From NCBI GenBank assembly GCA_028717765.1, contig JAQUNE010000058.1:1-8118 (forward strand): a stretch of 8,118 bases of DNA, read 5' to 3'. Both the position numbers and the translations under genes were made by a program. This DNA comes from Candidatus Omnitrophota bacterium. Its GTDB lineage: Bacteria > Omnitrophota > Koll11 > Gygaellales > Profunditerraquicolaceae. Of the stretch, positions 1-5,489 are shown piece after piece. Under the pieces are notes generated by a model. The model searched no databases. It was not told the origin of the DNA and was given only the letters and a program-made list of their open reading frames with translations. Each line of letters opens with the position of its first letter. Position 1 is the stretch's first letter.

Positions 1-6
1 ATTCAT
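1..6 (-). CDS. Start of a further operon gene, cut by the left edge (2 codons)
   Basis: On the minus strand an ATG at 6-4 is followed by AAT, after which the window ends, so nothing can be said about the product. The start is supported by a strong Shine-Dalgarno GGAGG (complement of 11-15) four bases upstream. That motif lies within the last codons and next to the TAG stop of the transporter gene, leaving one base between that stop and this ATG. Such spacing is typical of a translationally coupled operon, so block A probably continues to the left. Confidence 0.5.
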
Positions 7-7
7 G

Positions 8-1276
8 CTACCTCCATATAAACCAAACGAATAAATAAGCGGCGCCTACCGCGGCAAATGTAAAAGGAATACCGATCTTCATAAAATCAGTAAACTTAAC
101 CGGGTAACCTTCTTTTTTAAGCAGGCCGCAGGCAACAATGTTCGCTGATGCGCCAATAGGCGTGATATTACCGCCTAAACTTGTGCCAACAAGTAATCCA
201 AAAAGGAGCAGGGAAGGATTAATTTGTAATTTATTAGATATAATTATGGCAACCGGCAGCATCGCGGCCAAAAAAGGCACATTATCAATAAACGCCGAAA
301 GAACTACCGAGAGAAATACAATCGCTGTATAGCCCAGAAATATATTTCCGCCAACCAGTCCGGCTAAGTAATCAGCAAATACATTTATCCATCCGGTAAG
401 CGAGATTCCCCCAACGATAATAAAAATACCCATCAGGAAAAATGTCGTATCCCAATCCAGCTTTTTAAGCCCGGAGACAATAGATGCCTTATTGACCAAC
501 CTCTCCCAGATTAGAGCAATGATACCAAAAACCATACAGATTTGCCCGGCCAGATAACTAAAACCAGAATCAAAAAATGAAGAAAGTGCCAATAGAACAA
601 TTAAGCTCACCAATAGAACCGTCGGCACCCAGCTTTTTACCTTCTCTACCGGAATAAGCTGCGTTTTGGCTTTATGTTTCCTGAAGATAAAATAAAGCAC
701 GGAGAAAGAAACAAAAGCTCCCAGTTCTACAGCAAAAAAAATACTGGGTTTGCCCTGGTAGAAAAAGAAATCCCCAAAGTTCATCTTAGCAAAACCTCCC
801 AAAAGCATACTTGGCGGATCCCCAATCAAGGTAGCTGCGCCCTGTAAATTACTGGAGACGGCAATAGCAATCATCATGTTCATCGGGTTAATCTTTAACT
901 TCTTGGCTAAAGCCAGCGCAATAGGTGCTACAATTAATACTGTAGCGACATTCTCTACAAATGCAGAAATAAAACCGCTTAAAAAACAGATAAATAAAAT
1001 CGCCCAAGTTGTGCTCCTGGCTCTATCCACAACCACTTCAGCAATATAAGCAGGAACACGGCTTTGCATAAAGACATCAGCGATAATCAAAGTGCCCACA
1101 AATATGCCCATAACATTCCAGTTAACCACTAAGAATGCTTCTTTTAAAGATATGGCTTGGGTAAGAACAAGTAAAAGGCTGCCTGCCAAAGCAACCAAGG
1201 TACGCTTGTGCGGGAGGGCGATAAATAGGATATAGGAAATTACAAAGATAGATAATGATATATTTTTAGGATTCAT
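8..1276 (-). CDS. ArsB/NhaD/P-protein-type inner-membrane ion transporter (IT superfamily)
   Basis: This is a 422-residue, highly hydrophobic protein with about 10-12 likely transmembrane helices and the internal two-fold repeat of the ion transporter superfamily. The segment around residues 104-131 (SAFVENVATVL, ending KINP) is echoed at 327-354 (SAFIDNVPFLA, ending QINP). Each is followed by a re-entrant-loop motif: TLIGDPPSML at 149-158 and NITPIGASANIV at 370-381. The GDPP motif is characteristic of ArsB, P-protein and related carriers, whose substrates include arsenite, Na+/H+ and organic anions. No arsR or arsC is adjacent, so an arsenite role is not supported and the substrate is open. 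The gene is complete: ATG at 1276 lies one base after the previous stop, with only a weak Shine-Dalgarno (TAAG), suggesting coupling. It is the fourth gene of block A. Confidence 0.85.
   Translation of the reverse strand: MNPKNISLSIFVISYILFIALPHKRTLVALAGSLLLVLTQAISLKEAFLVVNWNVMGIFVGTLIIADVFMQSRVPAYIAEVVVDRARSTTWAILFICFLSGFISAFVENVATVLIVAPIALALAKKLKINPMNMMIAIAVSSNLQGAATLIGDPPSMLLGGFAKMNFGDFFFYQGKPSIFFAVELGAFVSFSVLYFIFRKHKAKTQLIPVEKVKSWVPTVLLVSLIVLLALSSFFDSGFSYLAGQICMVFGIIALIWERLVNKASIVSGLKKLDWDTTFFLMGIFIIVGGISLTGWINVFADYLAGLVGGNIFLGYTAIVFLSVVLSAFIDNVPFLAAMLPVAIIISNKLQINPSLLLFGLLVGTSLGGNITPIGASANIVACGLLKKEGYPVKFTDFMKIGIPFTFAAVGAAYLFVWFIWR
11..15 (-). promoter_or_regulatory. Shine-Dalgarno GGAGG for the gene cut by the left edge
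   Basis: The minus strand reads GGAGG, four bases, then ATG. It is the strongest ribosome-binding match among the block A genes and lies at the 3' end of the preceding transporter gene. It is the main reason to believe another gene begins at position 6. Confidence 0.55.
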
Positions 1277-1277
1277 C

Positions 1278-1661
1278 TTAACTTAGACTCACAAGGACTA
1301 TTCCAATAATTATAGATAAGTTCCCAATCCAGCGCTGCCAGCCTACTTTTTCTTTTAAAATAAACTTGGAGGCAATGGCAATAAAGAGATAATGCATACT
1401 GTCAGCGGAGAAGGCGAAATTAAGATCTGCCCGGGAAAGAACGAATAGCCAGATACACAAAGATGCCAAGCTAAAAAATAAACTCAACCATACTATCGGA
1501 GTAAGCATAATCTTAAAAATAAACTTGAAAAATTTAACAAAATGCCAGGAGAAGTTAAAACTCAGGGAATTAATCGTGGACTTTAAAAAAATCTGGCTTA
1601 TCGTATCGCAGATACTGGTCAAGGCGATTAAGGAGAGGATAAAAAATAAACCCGCTTTCAT
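1278..1661 (-). CDS. Small DMT/EamA-type four-helix half-transporter (subunit B)
   Basis: A 127-residue protein with four likely membrane helices at about residues 5-27, 50-75, 80-100 and 108-126. The C-terminal half has the drug/metabolite transporter pattern: LSRADLNFAFSADS, then LKEKVGWQRWIGN, then a glycine-containing helix ending IGIVLVSLS. It matches its upstream neighbour position for position (LS-basic-x-DL, Y, L-x-E-x-x-G-x-x-RW-x-G, IIGI). The two are therefore paralogous half-size subunits, probably a heterodimer like EbrAB or the ArnE/ArnF flippase pair. Members of this superfamily export cationic drugs or flip lipid-linked sugars; the substrate here is unknown. The ATG at 1661 overlaps the previous TGA stop (ATGA), and GAGGT lies 7 bases upstream. 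Confidence 0.75.
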   Translation of the reverse strand: MKAGLFFILSLIALTSICDTISQIFLKSTINSLSFNFSWHFVKFFKFIFKIMLTPIVWLSLFFSLASLCIWLFVLSRADLNFAFSADSMHYLFIAIASKFILKEKVGWQRWIGNLSIIIGIVLVSLS

Positions 1662-2074
1662 GGGCGTACCTCTATCTTCTCTTTACTGCTTGAGGCAACG
1701 AAGATAATCCCGATAAGGATAAAAAATATTCCCAGCCATCTTAAGATTCCGATATCTTCGTGGAGAAAAATAATCGAGACTACCGGCACCAGAATATAGC
1801 TGAAACTGCATACTGAAACAGCCACGCTTAAATCTATCTTAGAAAGTATGGTTGACCAGATGATAAAAACCAGAAAAACCGTAAGCAGCCCGCACCATAA
1901 AAATGGCGAAGAAAAAACAGCTTTCAAAAAGATTAACGCGCTGGCTAAGCTATTAATCTGCAGGGCGCTTTCAGGCAAGGCGCTCTTTTTAAAAAACAGG
2001 TGGGTGAAAGTTTCCAGCACATCCACAAAAATAAGGACGCCGAGCATTTTAAGGGTGATCTTTTTCTTAAACAT
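1658..2074 (-). CDS. Small DMT/EamA-type four-helix half-transporter (subunit A)
   Basis: A 138-residue protein with four likely membrane helices at about residues 9-27, 57-76, 80-104 and 110-127, and a short charged cytoplasmic tail (SSSKEKIEVRP). The second half shows the DMT/EamA signature: ILSKIDLSVAVSV, a Tyr in the third helix, LHEDIGILRWLG and IGIIFVASS. At about 130 residues it is half the length of a usual ten-helix EamA protein, so dimerisation with the overlapping downstream paralogue is expected. The order of two similar half-size genes with a 4-nt overlap is typical of paired SMR-like or ArnEF-like transporters. ATG at 2074 follows the GNAT-like gene's stop by 5 bases, with a G-rich AGGCGG immediately upstream. 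Confidence 0.75.
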   Translation of the reverse strand: MFKKKITLKMLGVLIFVDVLETFTHLFFKKSALPESALQINSLASALIFLKAVFSSPFLWCGLLTVFLVFIIWSTILSKIDLSVAVSVCSFSYILVPVVSIIFLHEDIGILRWLGIFFILIGIIFVASSSKEKIEVRP

Positions 2075-2079
2075 TCCGC

Positions 2080-3201
2080 CTACTTTCTGATATCCTCATC
2101 AAAATTCTCCGGTTTTAAGAAAGGAATCAGTAATTTAATCAGGAGGTTAAACAATAACTTTCTGTGTCTTAAATAAGCATAAAGAGGAATAAGCCTGCCG
2201 CCCAGCCTGATCTTCGGTTCGTAATCAGTCTGGCCCGGATGGTAATAATGCAGGCGGTTTTCTATGCACCATTTAATATTATAGGCCCAGCTAACAAAAT
2301 ATAAATTGTAATAATTGGATATATCATAATCGAAACCGATGAATTTATCAATAAGTAAATCCGGGTAAACAAAACAAAGGTTGAAGGCGGCTAATTTTCC
2401 ATCTACATAATAGAGAAAAAAACGGGTATGCGGATATAAATCACGGGCCGCTTGTTGAAAAAATTTTTTAGTCAGGCGCTCAAACTTGGTTAATCCTTCG
2501 CGGTAAGTGTTTTCATAGAGCTTAACTATTTGATCAACCTGATCTTCGGCGTCTTCGGCTATCTTGACCTCTATCTTGCCCCGGCTATGGGCTTGTTTGA
2601 TCTTCTTATTTAAATTCTTGCGGGTTGAACTGCCTAAACTTTTAAGATAATCTTCAAAAGAAGGAAAGTTAAGCTCTACGGATACTGTTGGAAAACTTCC
2701 TACCCTGGAATATCCCTGTTTAGTTAACCGGCCTAAGAATTGGGTGTCTTGCTTTAAAAAATCTTTGAAGATTACAAGCGGTGCATTAATTTTAGCGCTT
2801 AAATCGTCTAATCCTCCTGACAATAAAATAATTAACCTGGGGTCTTTTTGAAAATTCTGCCTGATGCCTATAATTCCGTATTCTCCGAATGGCGTACCGC
2901 AAAAAAGTGTTTTTAAAATTAAGAATCGCGGAAATATCCTGCGGATAAATTTGATAACCTTGGACATCCAGCCTTCAACCGCGATGTCCAGGTTAAAATC
3001 AGTCAGAAATAGCGGGGCAATAAGCACAATTTCATTATCAAGTTCAATAACCAGATAATAAAACTTAAACCCGGGAAGCTCTGAGTTTTCCAATGCCTTG
3101 TAGAAAGAATAACTCTCCGGGATATCCCCGAAAACAGCGTCCCATTCCTTTTGATCTATCTTGTCTATACTATCCAGGATCTTACAGTTAATTTCAGGCA
3201 T
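2080..3201 (-). CDS. FemAB/CelD-like GNAT-fold acyl- or aminoacyl-transferase
   Basis: A 373-residue soluble protein with the two-lobed architecture of the DUF482/BioF2-like/Acetyltransf_6 proteins related to FemAB peptidoglycan aminoacyltransferases. The N-terminal half (about 1-175) begins with KILDSIDKIDQKEWDAVF and contains CGTPFGEYGI at 101-110. A linker with SFEDYLKSLGSSTRKNLNKK (181-200) marks entry into the second GNAT lobe, as in CelD-like proteins. YYVDGKLAAFNLCF (264-277) forms the central strand region, and HPGQTDYEPKIRLGG (321-335) is the conserved C-terminal loop. Likely it transfers an acyl or aminoacyl group to an amine on an envelope or small-molecule acceptor; the substrate is unknown. 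There is no Shine-Dalgarno before ATG 3201; instead an in-frame repeat-derived mini-ORF stops 3 bases upstream. It leads block A. Confidence 0.7.
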   Translation of the reverse strand: MPEINCKILDSIDKIDQKEWDAVFGDIPESYSFYKALENSELPGFKFYYLVIELDNEIVLIAPLFLTDFNLDIAVEGWMSKVIKFIRRIFPRFLILKTLFCGTPFGEYGIIGIRQNFQKDPRLIILLSGGLDDLSAKINAPLVIFKDFLKQDTQFLGRLTKQGYSRVGSFPTVSVELNFPSFEDYLKSLGSSTRKNLNKKIKQAHSRGKIEVKIAEDAEDQVDQIVKLYENTYREGLTKFERLTKKFFQQAARDLYPHTRFFLYYVDGKLAAFNLCFVYPDLLIDKFIGFDYDISNYYNLYFVSWAYNIKWCIENRLHYYHPGQTDYEPKIRLGGRLIPLYAYLRHRKLLFNLLIKLLIPFLKPENFDEDIRK

Positions 3202-3204
3202 AAG

Positions 3205-3285
3205 TTAGAGAACAGTGGTTTGCCATCCGCTTGGCAAAGCCATAAGTTGGAGAACAATGGTTTGCCATCCTCTTGGCAAAGCCAT
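3205..3285 (-). CDS. Repeat-derived upstream mini-ORF (26 codons), in frame with the GNAT-like gene
   Basis: Minus-strand ATG at 3285-3283 opens a 26-codon frame ending at TAA 3207-3205. Because the tandem repeat is 42 bp (14 codons), the peptide is two near-copies: MALPRGWQTIVLQL then MALPSGWQTTVL, then stop. The next codons are CTT and the ATG of the GNAT-like gene, in the same frame. The stop corresponds to a CAA codon in the other copy, so a single C-to-T change separates a leader peptide from an N-terminal extension. There is no Shine-Dalgarno before ATG 3285, so translation is uncertain. It may be a coupling leader or merely a by-product of the repeat. Confidence 0.25.
   Translation of the reverse strand: MALPRGWQTIVLQLMALPSGWQTTVL
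3219..3238. promoter_or_regulatory. Dyad TTTGCCA-N6-TGGCAAA, copy 1
   Basis: A perfect 7-bp palindrome with a 6-nt centre (TCCGCT), in the leader of the GNAT-like gene 18 bases before its ATG. It could be a dimeric regulator's operator, an RNA hairpin in the block A leader, or the core of a dispersed palindromic repeat. No U-tract follows on either strand, so a factor-independent terminator is unlikely. Confidence 0.45.
3261..3280. promoter_or_regulatory. Dyad TTTGCCA-N6-TGGCAAA, copy 2
   Basis: Identical stem to the first dyad, centre TCCTCT instead of TCCGCT. The two dyad centres are exactly 42 bp apart, four helical turns, which would place two bound dimers on the same DNA face if this is an operator. 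The site lies just downstream of the candidate block A promoter. Confidence 0.45.
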
Positions 3286-3295
3286 GAGAGTTAAC

Positions 3296-3324
3296 TTGCA
3301 TTTGCCGCTATTTTAGCATAAAAT
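3296..3324 (+). promoter_or_regulatory. Candidate sigma70-type promoter for block B
   Basis: TTGCAT at 3296-3301 (3 of 6 to TTGACA) and TAAAAT at 3319-3324 (5 of 6 to TATAAT) are separated by 17 bases. The site lies 34 bases upstream of the aminotransferase start, giving a leader of about 25-30 nt. It is the best spaced hexamer pair I see in the intergenic region, but AT-rich DNA gives such matches easily. Confidence 0.35.
3310..3318 (-). promoter_or_regulatory. Candidate extended -10 promoter for block A
   Basis: On the minus strand TGCTAAAAT gives an extended -10 (TGn followed by TAAAAT, 5 of 6 to TATAAT). No good -35 is seen 17-18 bases upstream (TATCTA/TTATCT). Transcription would begin near 3303, producing a leader of about 100 nt that carries both repeat copies. 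It overlaps the candidate plus-strand promoter, so the two could compete. Confidence 0.3.
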
Positions 3325-3344
3325 AAATGAATTAGATAACAGAA

Positions 3345-3350
3345 AAGGAA
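3345..3350 (+). promoter_or_regulatory. Shine-Dalgarno AAGGAA supporting a TTG start
   Basis: AAGGAA ends 7 bases before TTG at 3358. This spacing is ideal and no ATG or GTG lies nearby in frame, so it decides the TTG start of the DegT-type aminotransferase. Confidence 0.6.
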
Positions 3351-3357
3351 TTATAAT

Positions 3358-4578
3358 TTGAGCCTCATAAGAGAAATCCCGCCAACCGCAGGTTGGCCGC
3401 TTACAATCAGGAGCCTAATCACCTCCTGCCTTAAAAAACACCCCCAAGGATTACTAGAAGAAGACTTTAAAAAGTACCTGGGCTCACCAGCCGCCTTACT
3501 TACCTACTCCGGGACCGCGGCATTTTACCTGATCCTGGAAACTGTAAAAAAACTCTCAAATAAAAAAACCGTAGTTATCCCGGCGTTTATCTGCCCATTA
3601 ATACCATTGGCGATTAAAAAAGCTGGGCTTAAGATAAAGGTCTGCGATACAAACGCAGATAATTTTGATTTTGACATAAATAAACTTAAAAATATCTGCG
3701 CGGCAGATAACGATATCCTTGCTATAATGGCTTTGCATCTAGGAGGCCTGCCGATAGATTTTCTCGCGTTAGAGGAAATCGCGCAAATTTGCAATGCTTT
3801 TATTATTGAAGACTGTGCGCAGAGCTTAGGGGCCAAATACCATGATAGAAAAACCGGCTCTCTTGGCCAATTTTCATTTTTTAGCCTTTGCCGCGGGAAA
3901 GGGCTAACCATTTACGAAGGCGGGATCGCCGTAACCAACCGGCCTGAATATGCCCATACTTTAAACGGCACTGCCGGTGAAATCATGCACCAGGATATCT
4001 TATCAGAATCTTTAAAAGTCGCAGAGCTTTTCGCATATAGTATTTTCTACCAGCCAAGCCTATTCTGGTTTGCGTTCAGATTACCGCAACTATTCTGGCA
4101 GTTACGGAATAATCCGGTAAAGGCTATGGGTGAATATTTTAAAGCTGATTTTCCGCTGCATAAGGTTTCTGGTTTCAGGGAATATATCGGGCATCTTAAT
4201 TTTCCATCTTTGGAAGAAAAAATCAGCGCGCAACGGAAAAAAGTAGATATCTATTTCGACGGGTTAAAGAATATTCCCGGGATCAAACCGGTTATTGAAC
4301 CGGGACAAACTAAAGCCAGCTATCCTTACCTTGCGCTTATTTTTGAAGATGCCCAAAAAAGAAATTTATGCCTGGATATCTTTAGGAATTCCGGGCTGGG
4401 AATATCACAGGTATACCTGCAGGCAATTACAGATTATGCTTATTTAAAAAATATTGTTCCGGATGCGCCATGCCCCAATAGCCGCCAGCTTTCTAAAAAA
4501 ACAATAACCTTAAGCACAAACAGTTTCTTAAAAGAAGCGGATTTAGGAAATATACTTAAAAAACTTAAGGCAATTTAA
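3358..4578 (+). CDS. DegT/DnrJ/EryC1/StrS-family PLP aminotransferase
   Basis: A 406-residue fold-type I PLP enzyme of the family that usually aminates keto-sugars or related carbonyl compounds. Visible features in order: IPPTAGWPL near the N-terminus, SGTAAF at 51-56 (cofactor phosphate), PAFICPLIPLAI at 75-86, HLGG at 127-130, IIEDCAQSLGAKY at 149-161 with Asp152 facing the pyridine nitrogen and Gln155, and FFSLCRGKGLTIYEGG at 174-189 with Lys181 as the Schiff-base lysine. All expected catalytic residues are present, so it should be active. The length is normal for the family. Start is TTG with AAGGAA upstream. A 7-bp hairpin (3381-3397) lies within codons 8-14. It is followed after 8 bases by an alpha/beta hydrolase on the same strand. 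The substrate is unknown; sugar, lipid or small-molecule acceptors are all possible. Confidence 0.85.
   Translation: MSLIREIPPTAGWPLTIRSLITSCLKKHPQGLLEEDFKKYLGSPAALLTYSGTAAFYLILETVKKLSNKKTVVIPAFICPLIPLAIKKAGLKIKVCDTNADNFDFDINKLKNICAADNDILAIMALHLGGLPIDFLALEEIAQICNAFIIEDCAQSLGAKYHDRKTGSLGQFSFFSLCRGKGLTIYEGGIAVTNRPEYAHTLNGTAGEIMHQDILSESLKVAELFAYSIFYQPSLFWFAFRLPQLFWQLRNNPVKAMGEYFKADFPLHKVSGFREYIGHLNFPSLEEKISAQRKKVDIYFDGLKNIPGIKPVIEPGQTKASYPYLALIFEDAQKRNLCLDIFRNSGLGISQVYLQAITDYAYLKNIVPDAPCPNSRQLSKKTITLSTNSFLKEADLGNILKKLKAI
3381..3397 (+). repeat. Perfect 7-bp hairpin in the first codons of the DegT-type gene
   Basis: GCCAACC, GCA, GGTTGGC forms a GC-rich stem with a 3-nt loop, beginning 23 bases after the TTG start. 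It encodes part of the PPTAGWPL stretch. In mRNA it could affect early elongation. It shares the GCCA/TGGC theme of the upstream dyads but is not the same sequence. Confidence 0.5.
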
Positions 4579-4583
4579 AGGAG
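4578..4583 (+). promoter_or_regulatory. Shine-Dalgarno AAGGAG before the hydrolase
   Basis: AAGGAG begins on the last base of the aminotransferase stop codon (TAA 4576-4578) and ends 3 bases before ATG 4587. The match is strong, the spacing short, and the position indicates coupled translation in a two-gene operon. Confidence 0.55.
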
Positions 4584-4586
4584 AAT

Positions 4587-5453
4587 ATGATAATTTTTTC
4601 GTTAAAAGAAGACAGGCGCCTGATCACCGAAATACCCAACACCAGCTTCTTTCTGCCCGGGGACAAAAAAAACCTTTGTTTTCTAATCCATGGGCTTACC
4701 GGCACAGCCAAAGAAATGGGTTCAATTGCCCAGCGCCTGAATAAACAGGGATTCTCTGTAGCTGCGCCCTTATTACTGAACCATGATAAATCTATTTCCT
4801 GCCTTAAGCGGACCTCTTGGGAAAAACTTTATAGCTCTATACGCGACGAATTTATTAAGTATGCCAATGATTATGAAAATATTTTTGTGGCGGGGTTATC
4901 TTTTGGGGCATTAATCGGGATCCTGCTTGCGCATGAATTCCCCGCTAAAGTGAAAGCGTTAAATTGTTTCTCCCCTACCTTATTTTTTGACGGCTGGGGC
5001 AATCCTAAATCCAGGATCCTCCTGCCTTTAATCTACAAAACTCCGTTTAAATATTGGTTGTATTTTAAAGAAGAATACCCTTATGGCATAAAGAATGAAC
5101 GCCTGAGGGCAAAAATAGAAAGTTTTTATAAAAGCGCTTCGCTCTTTGATTACAGCAAAGTGCATCTTTATGGCTATCCGGTAATCCCGGTATCCTGCAT
5201 GTATCAAAATGAGCTTCTGGCAAAAAAAATAATATCAATACTTAAAGAAATAAAAACGCCAATACAGTTACTGCAGGCAAAAGATGACGATGTAACCAGC
5301 CCAAAGAATTCTTATTGTATTCATAATCGCGTCAGCTCAGAAAAAAAAGAAATCGTGTTTTTGGAAGATTCTTACCACATTATTACTGCAGATCAGGAAA
5401 GAGACAAGGTCGCTGAAATTACTGTGGAGTTCTTTGAAAAACACAAAGGTTAA
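4587..5453 (+). CDS. Alpha/beta hydrolase, Est30-like carboxylesterase / serine hydrolase
   Basis: A 288-residue cytoplasmic hydrolase without a signal peptide. It shows the full serine-hydrolase layout: oxyanion-region HGLTGT at 35-40, nucleophile elbow GLSFG at 103-107 with Ser105, acid AKDDDVTSP at 231-239 with Asp234 the best candidate, and DSYHIITADQERD at 261-273 with His264. The last two motifs resemble the corresponding segments of Geobacillus carboxylesterase Est30 as I remember it, so a small carboxylesterase or monoacylglycerol-lipase-type activity is likely. The protein is about 40 residues longer than Est30; the extra length appears to sit at about 135-200, rich in Tyr, Phe and Lys, where a lid or cap would be. 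It follows the DegT-type gene by 8 bases and could remove an acyl or ester group in the same pathway. Its stop codon overlaps that of the converging arginase-like gene. Confidence 0.85.
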   Translation: MIIFSLKEDRRLITEIPNTSFFLPGDKKNLCFLIHGLTGTAKEMGSIAQRLNKQGFSVAAPLLLNHDKSISCLKRTSWEKLYSSIRDEFIKYANDYENIFVAGLSFGALIGILLAHEFPAKVKALNCFSPTLFFDGWGNPKSRILLPLIYKTPFKYWLYFKEEYPYGIKNERLRAKIESFYKSASLFDYSKVHLYGYPVIPVSCMYQNELLAKKIISILKEIKTPIQLLQAKDDDVTSPKNSYCIHNRVSSEKKEIVFLEDSYHIITADQERDKVAEITVEFFEKHKG

Positions 5454-5489
5454 GGGAATATTTCTTCAAGGAGCGACAGATTAACCTTT
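5445..5489. terminator. Inverted repeat at the convergent gene ends, possible bidirectional terminator
   Basis: AAAGGTTAA (5445-5453) and TTAACCTTT (5481-5489) are perfect 9-bp inverted arms separated by 27 bases. The left arm contains both stop codons. The plus-strand transcript would end UUAACCUUUU and the minus-strand transcript AACCUUUGUGUUUUU, so each has a weak U-rich tail. The loop is long and the stem AU-rich, so termination strength is doubtful. No other terminator is visible between the converging genes. Confidence 0.3.

Larger units (their letters stand above)
3199..3282. repeat. Two tandem 42-bp direct repeats with internal dyad
   Basis: Copy 1 is 3199-3240 and copy 2 is 3241-3282, directly abutting. 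They match at 39 of 42 positions; the differences are 3207/3249 (A/G), 3215/3257 (G/A) and 3229/3271 (G/T). Each copy contains TTTGCCA, a 6-nt spacer and TGGCAAA, a perfect 7-bp inverted repeat (3219-3238 and 3261-3280). None of the three differences falls in a stem: one is in the spacer and two are in the left flank. Copy 1 includes the GNAT start codon. A degenerate third copy may follow at 3283-3307 (CAT, later TTTGCC), but its spacing is off by 2 and it is not convincing. Confidence 0.9.

Noticed and set aside
8..1276. Arsenite efflux pump ArsB as a firm call
   Set aside because: The fold and GDPP motif are shared by NhaD, P-protein and other carriers, and no arsenic-resistance genes are adjacent.
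3219..3280. Tandem factor-independent terminators
   Set aside because: Neither hairpin is followed by a U-rich tract on either strand, and they lie in a promoter region between divergent genes.
3283..3307. Third copy of the 42-bp repeat
   Set aside because: Only CAT and TTTGCC line up and their spacing differs by 2 bases from the true copies; no second dyad arm is present.
3257..3316. Plus-strand 19-codon ORF (ATG 3257, GGAG four bases upstream, TAG 3314-3316) running through repeat copy 2, with a possible GTG start at 3215 in copy 1
   Set aside because: Open only because the 42-bp unit is a multiple of three; it ends before the block B gene, overlaps the candidate promoter, and has no recognisable protein character.
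3525..3911. Antisense 128-codon ORF opposite the DegT-type gene
   Set aside because: Shadow of the aminotransferase coding frame; the plus-strand frame has all PLP motifs while the antisense product has no recognisable features.
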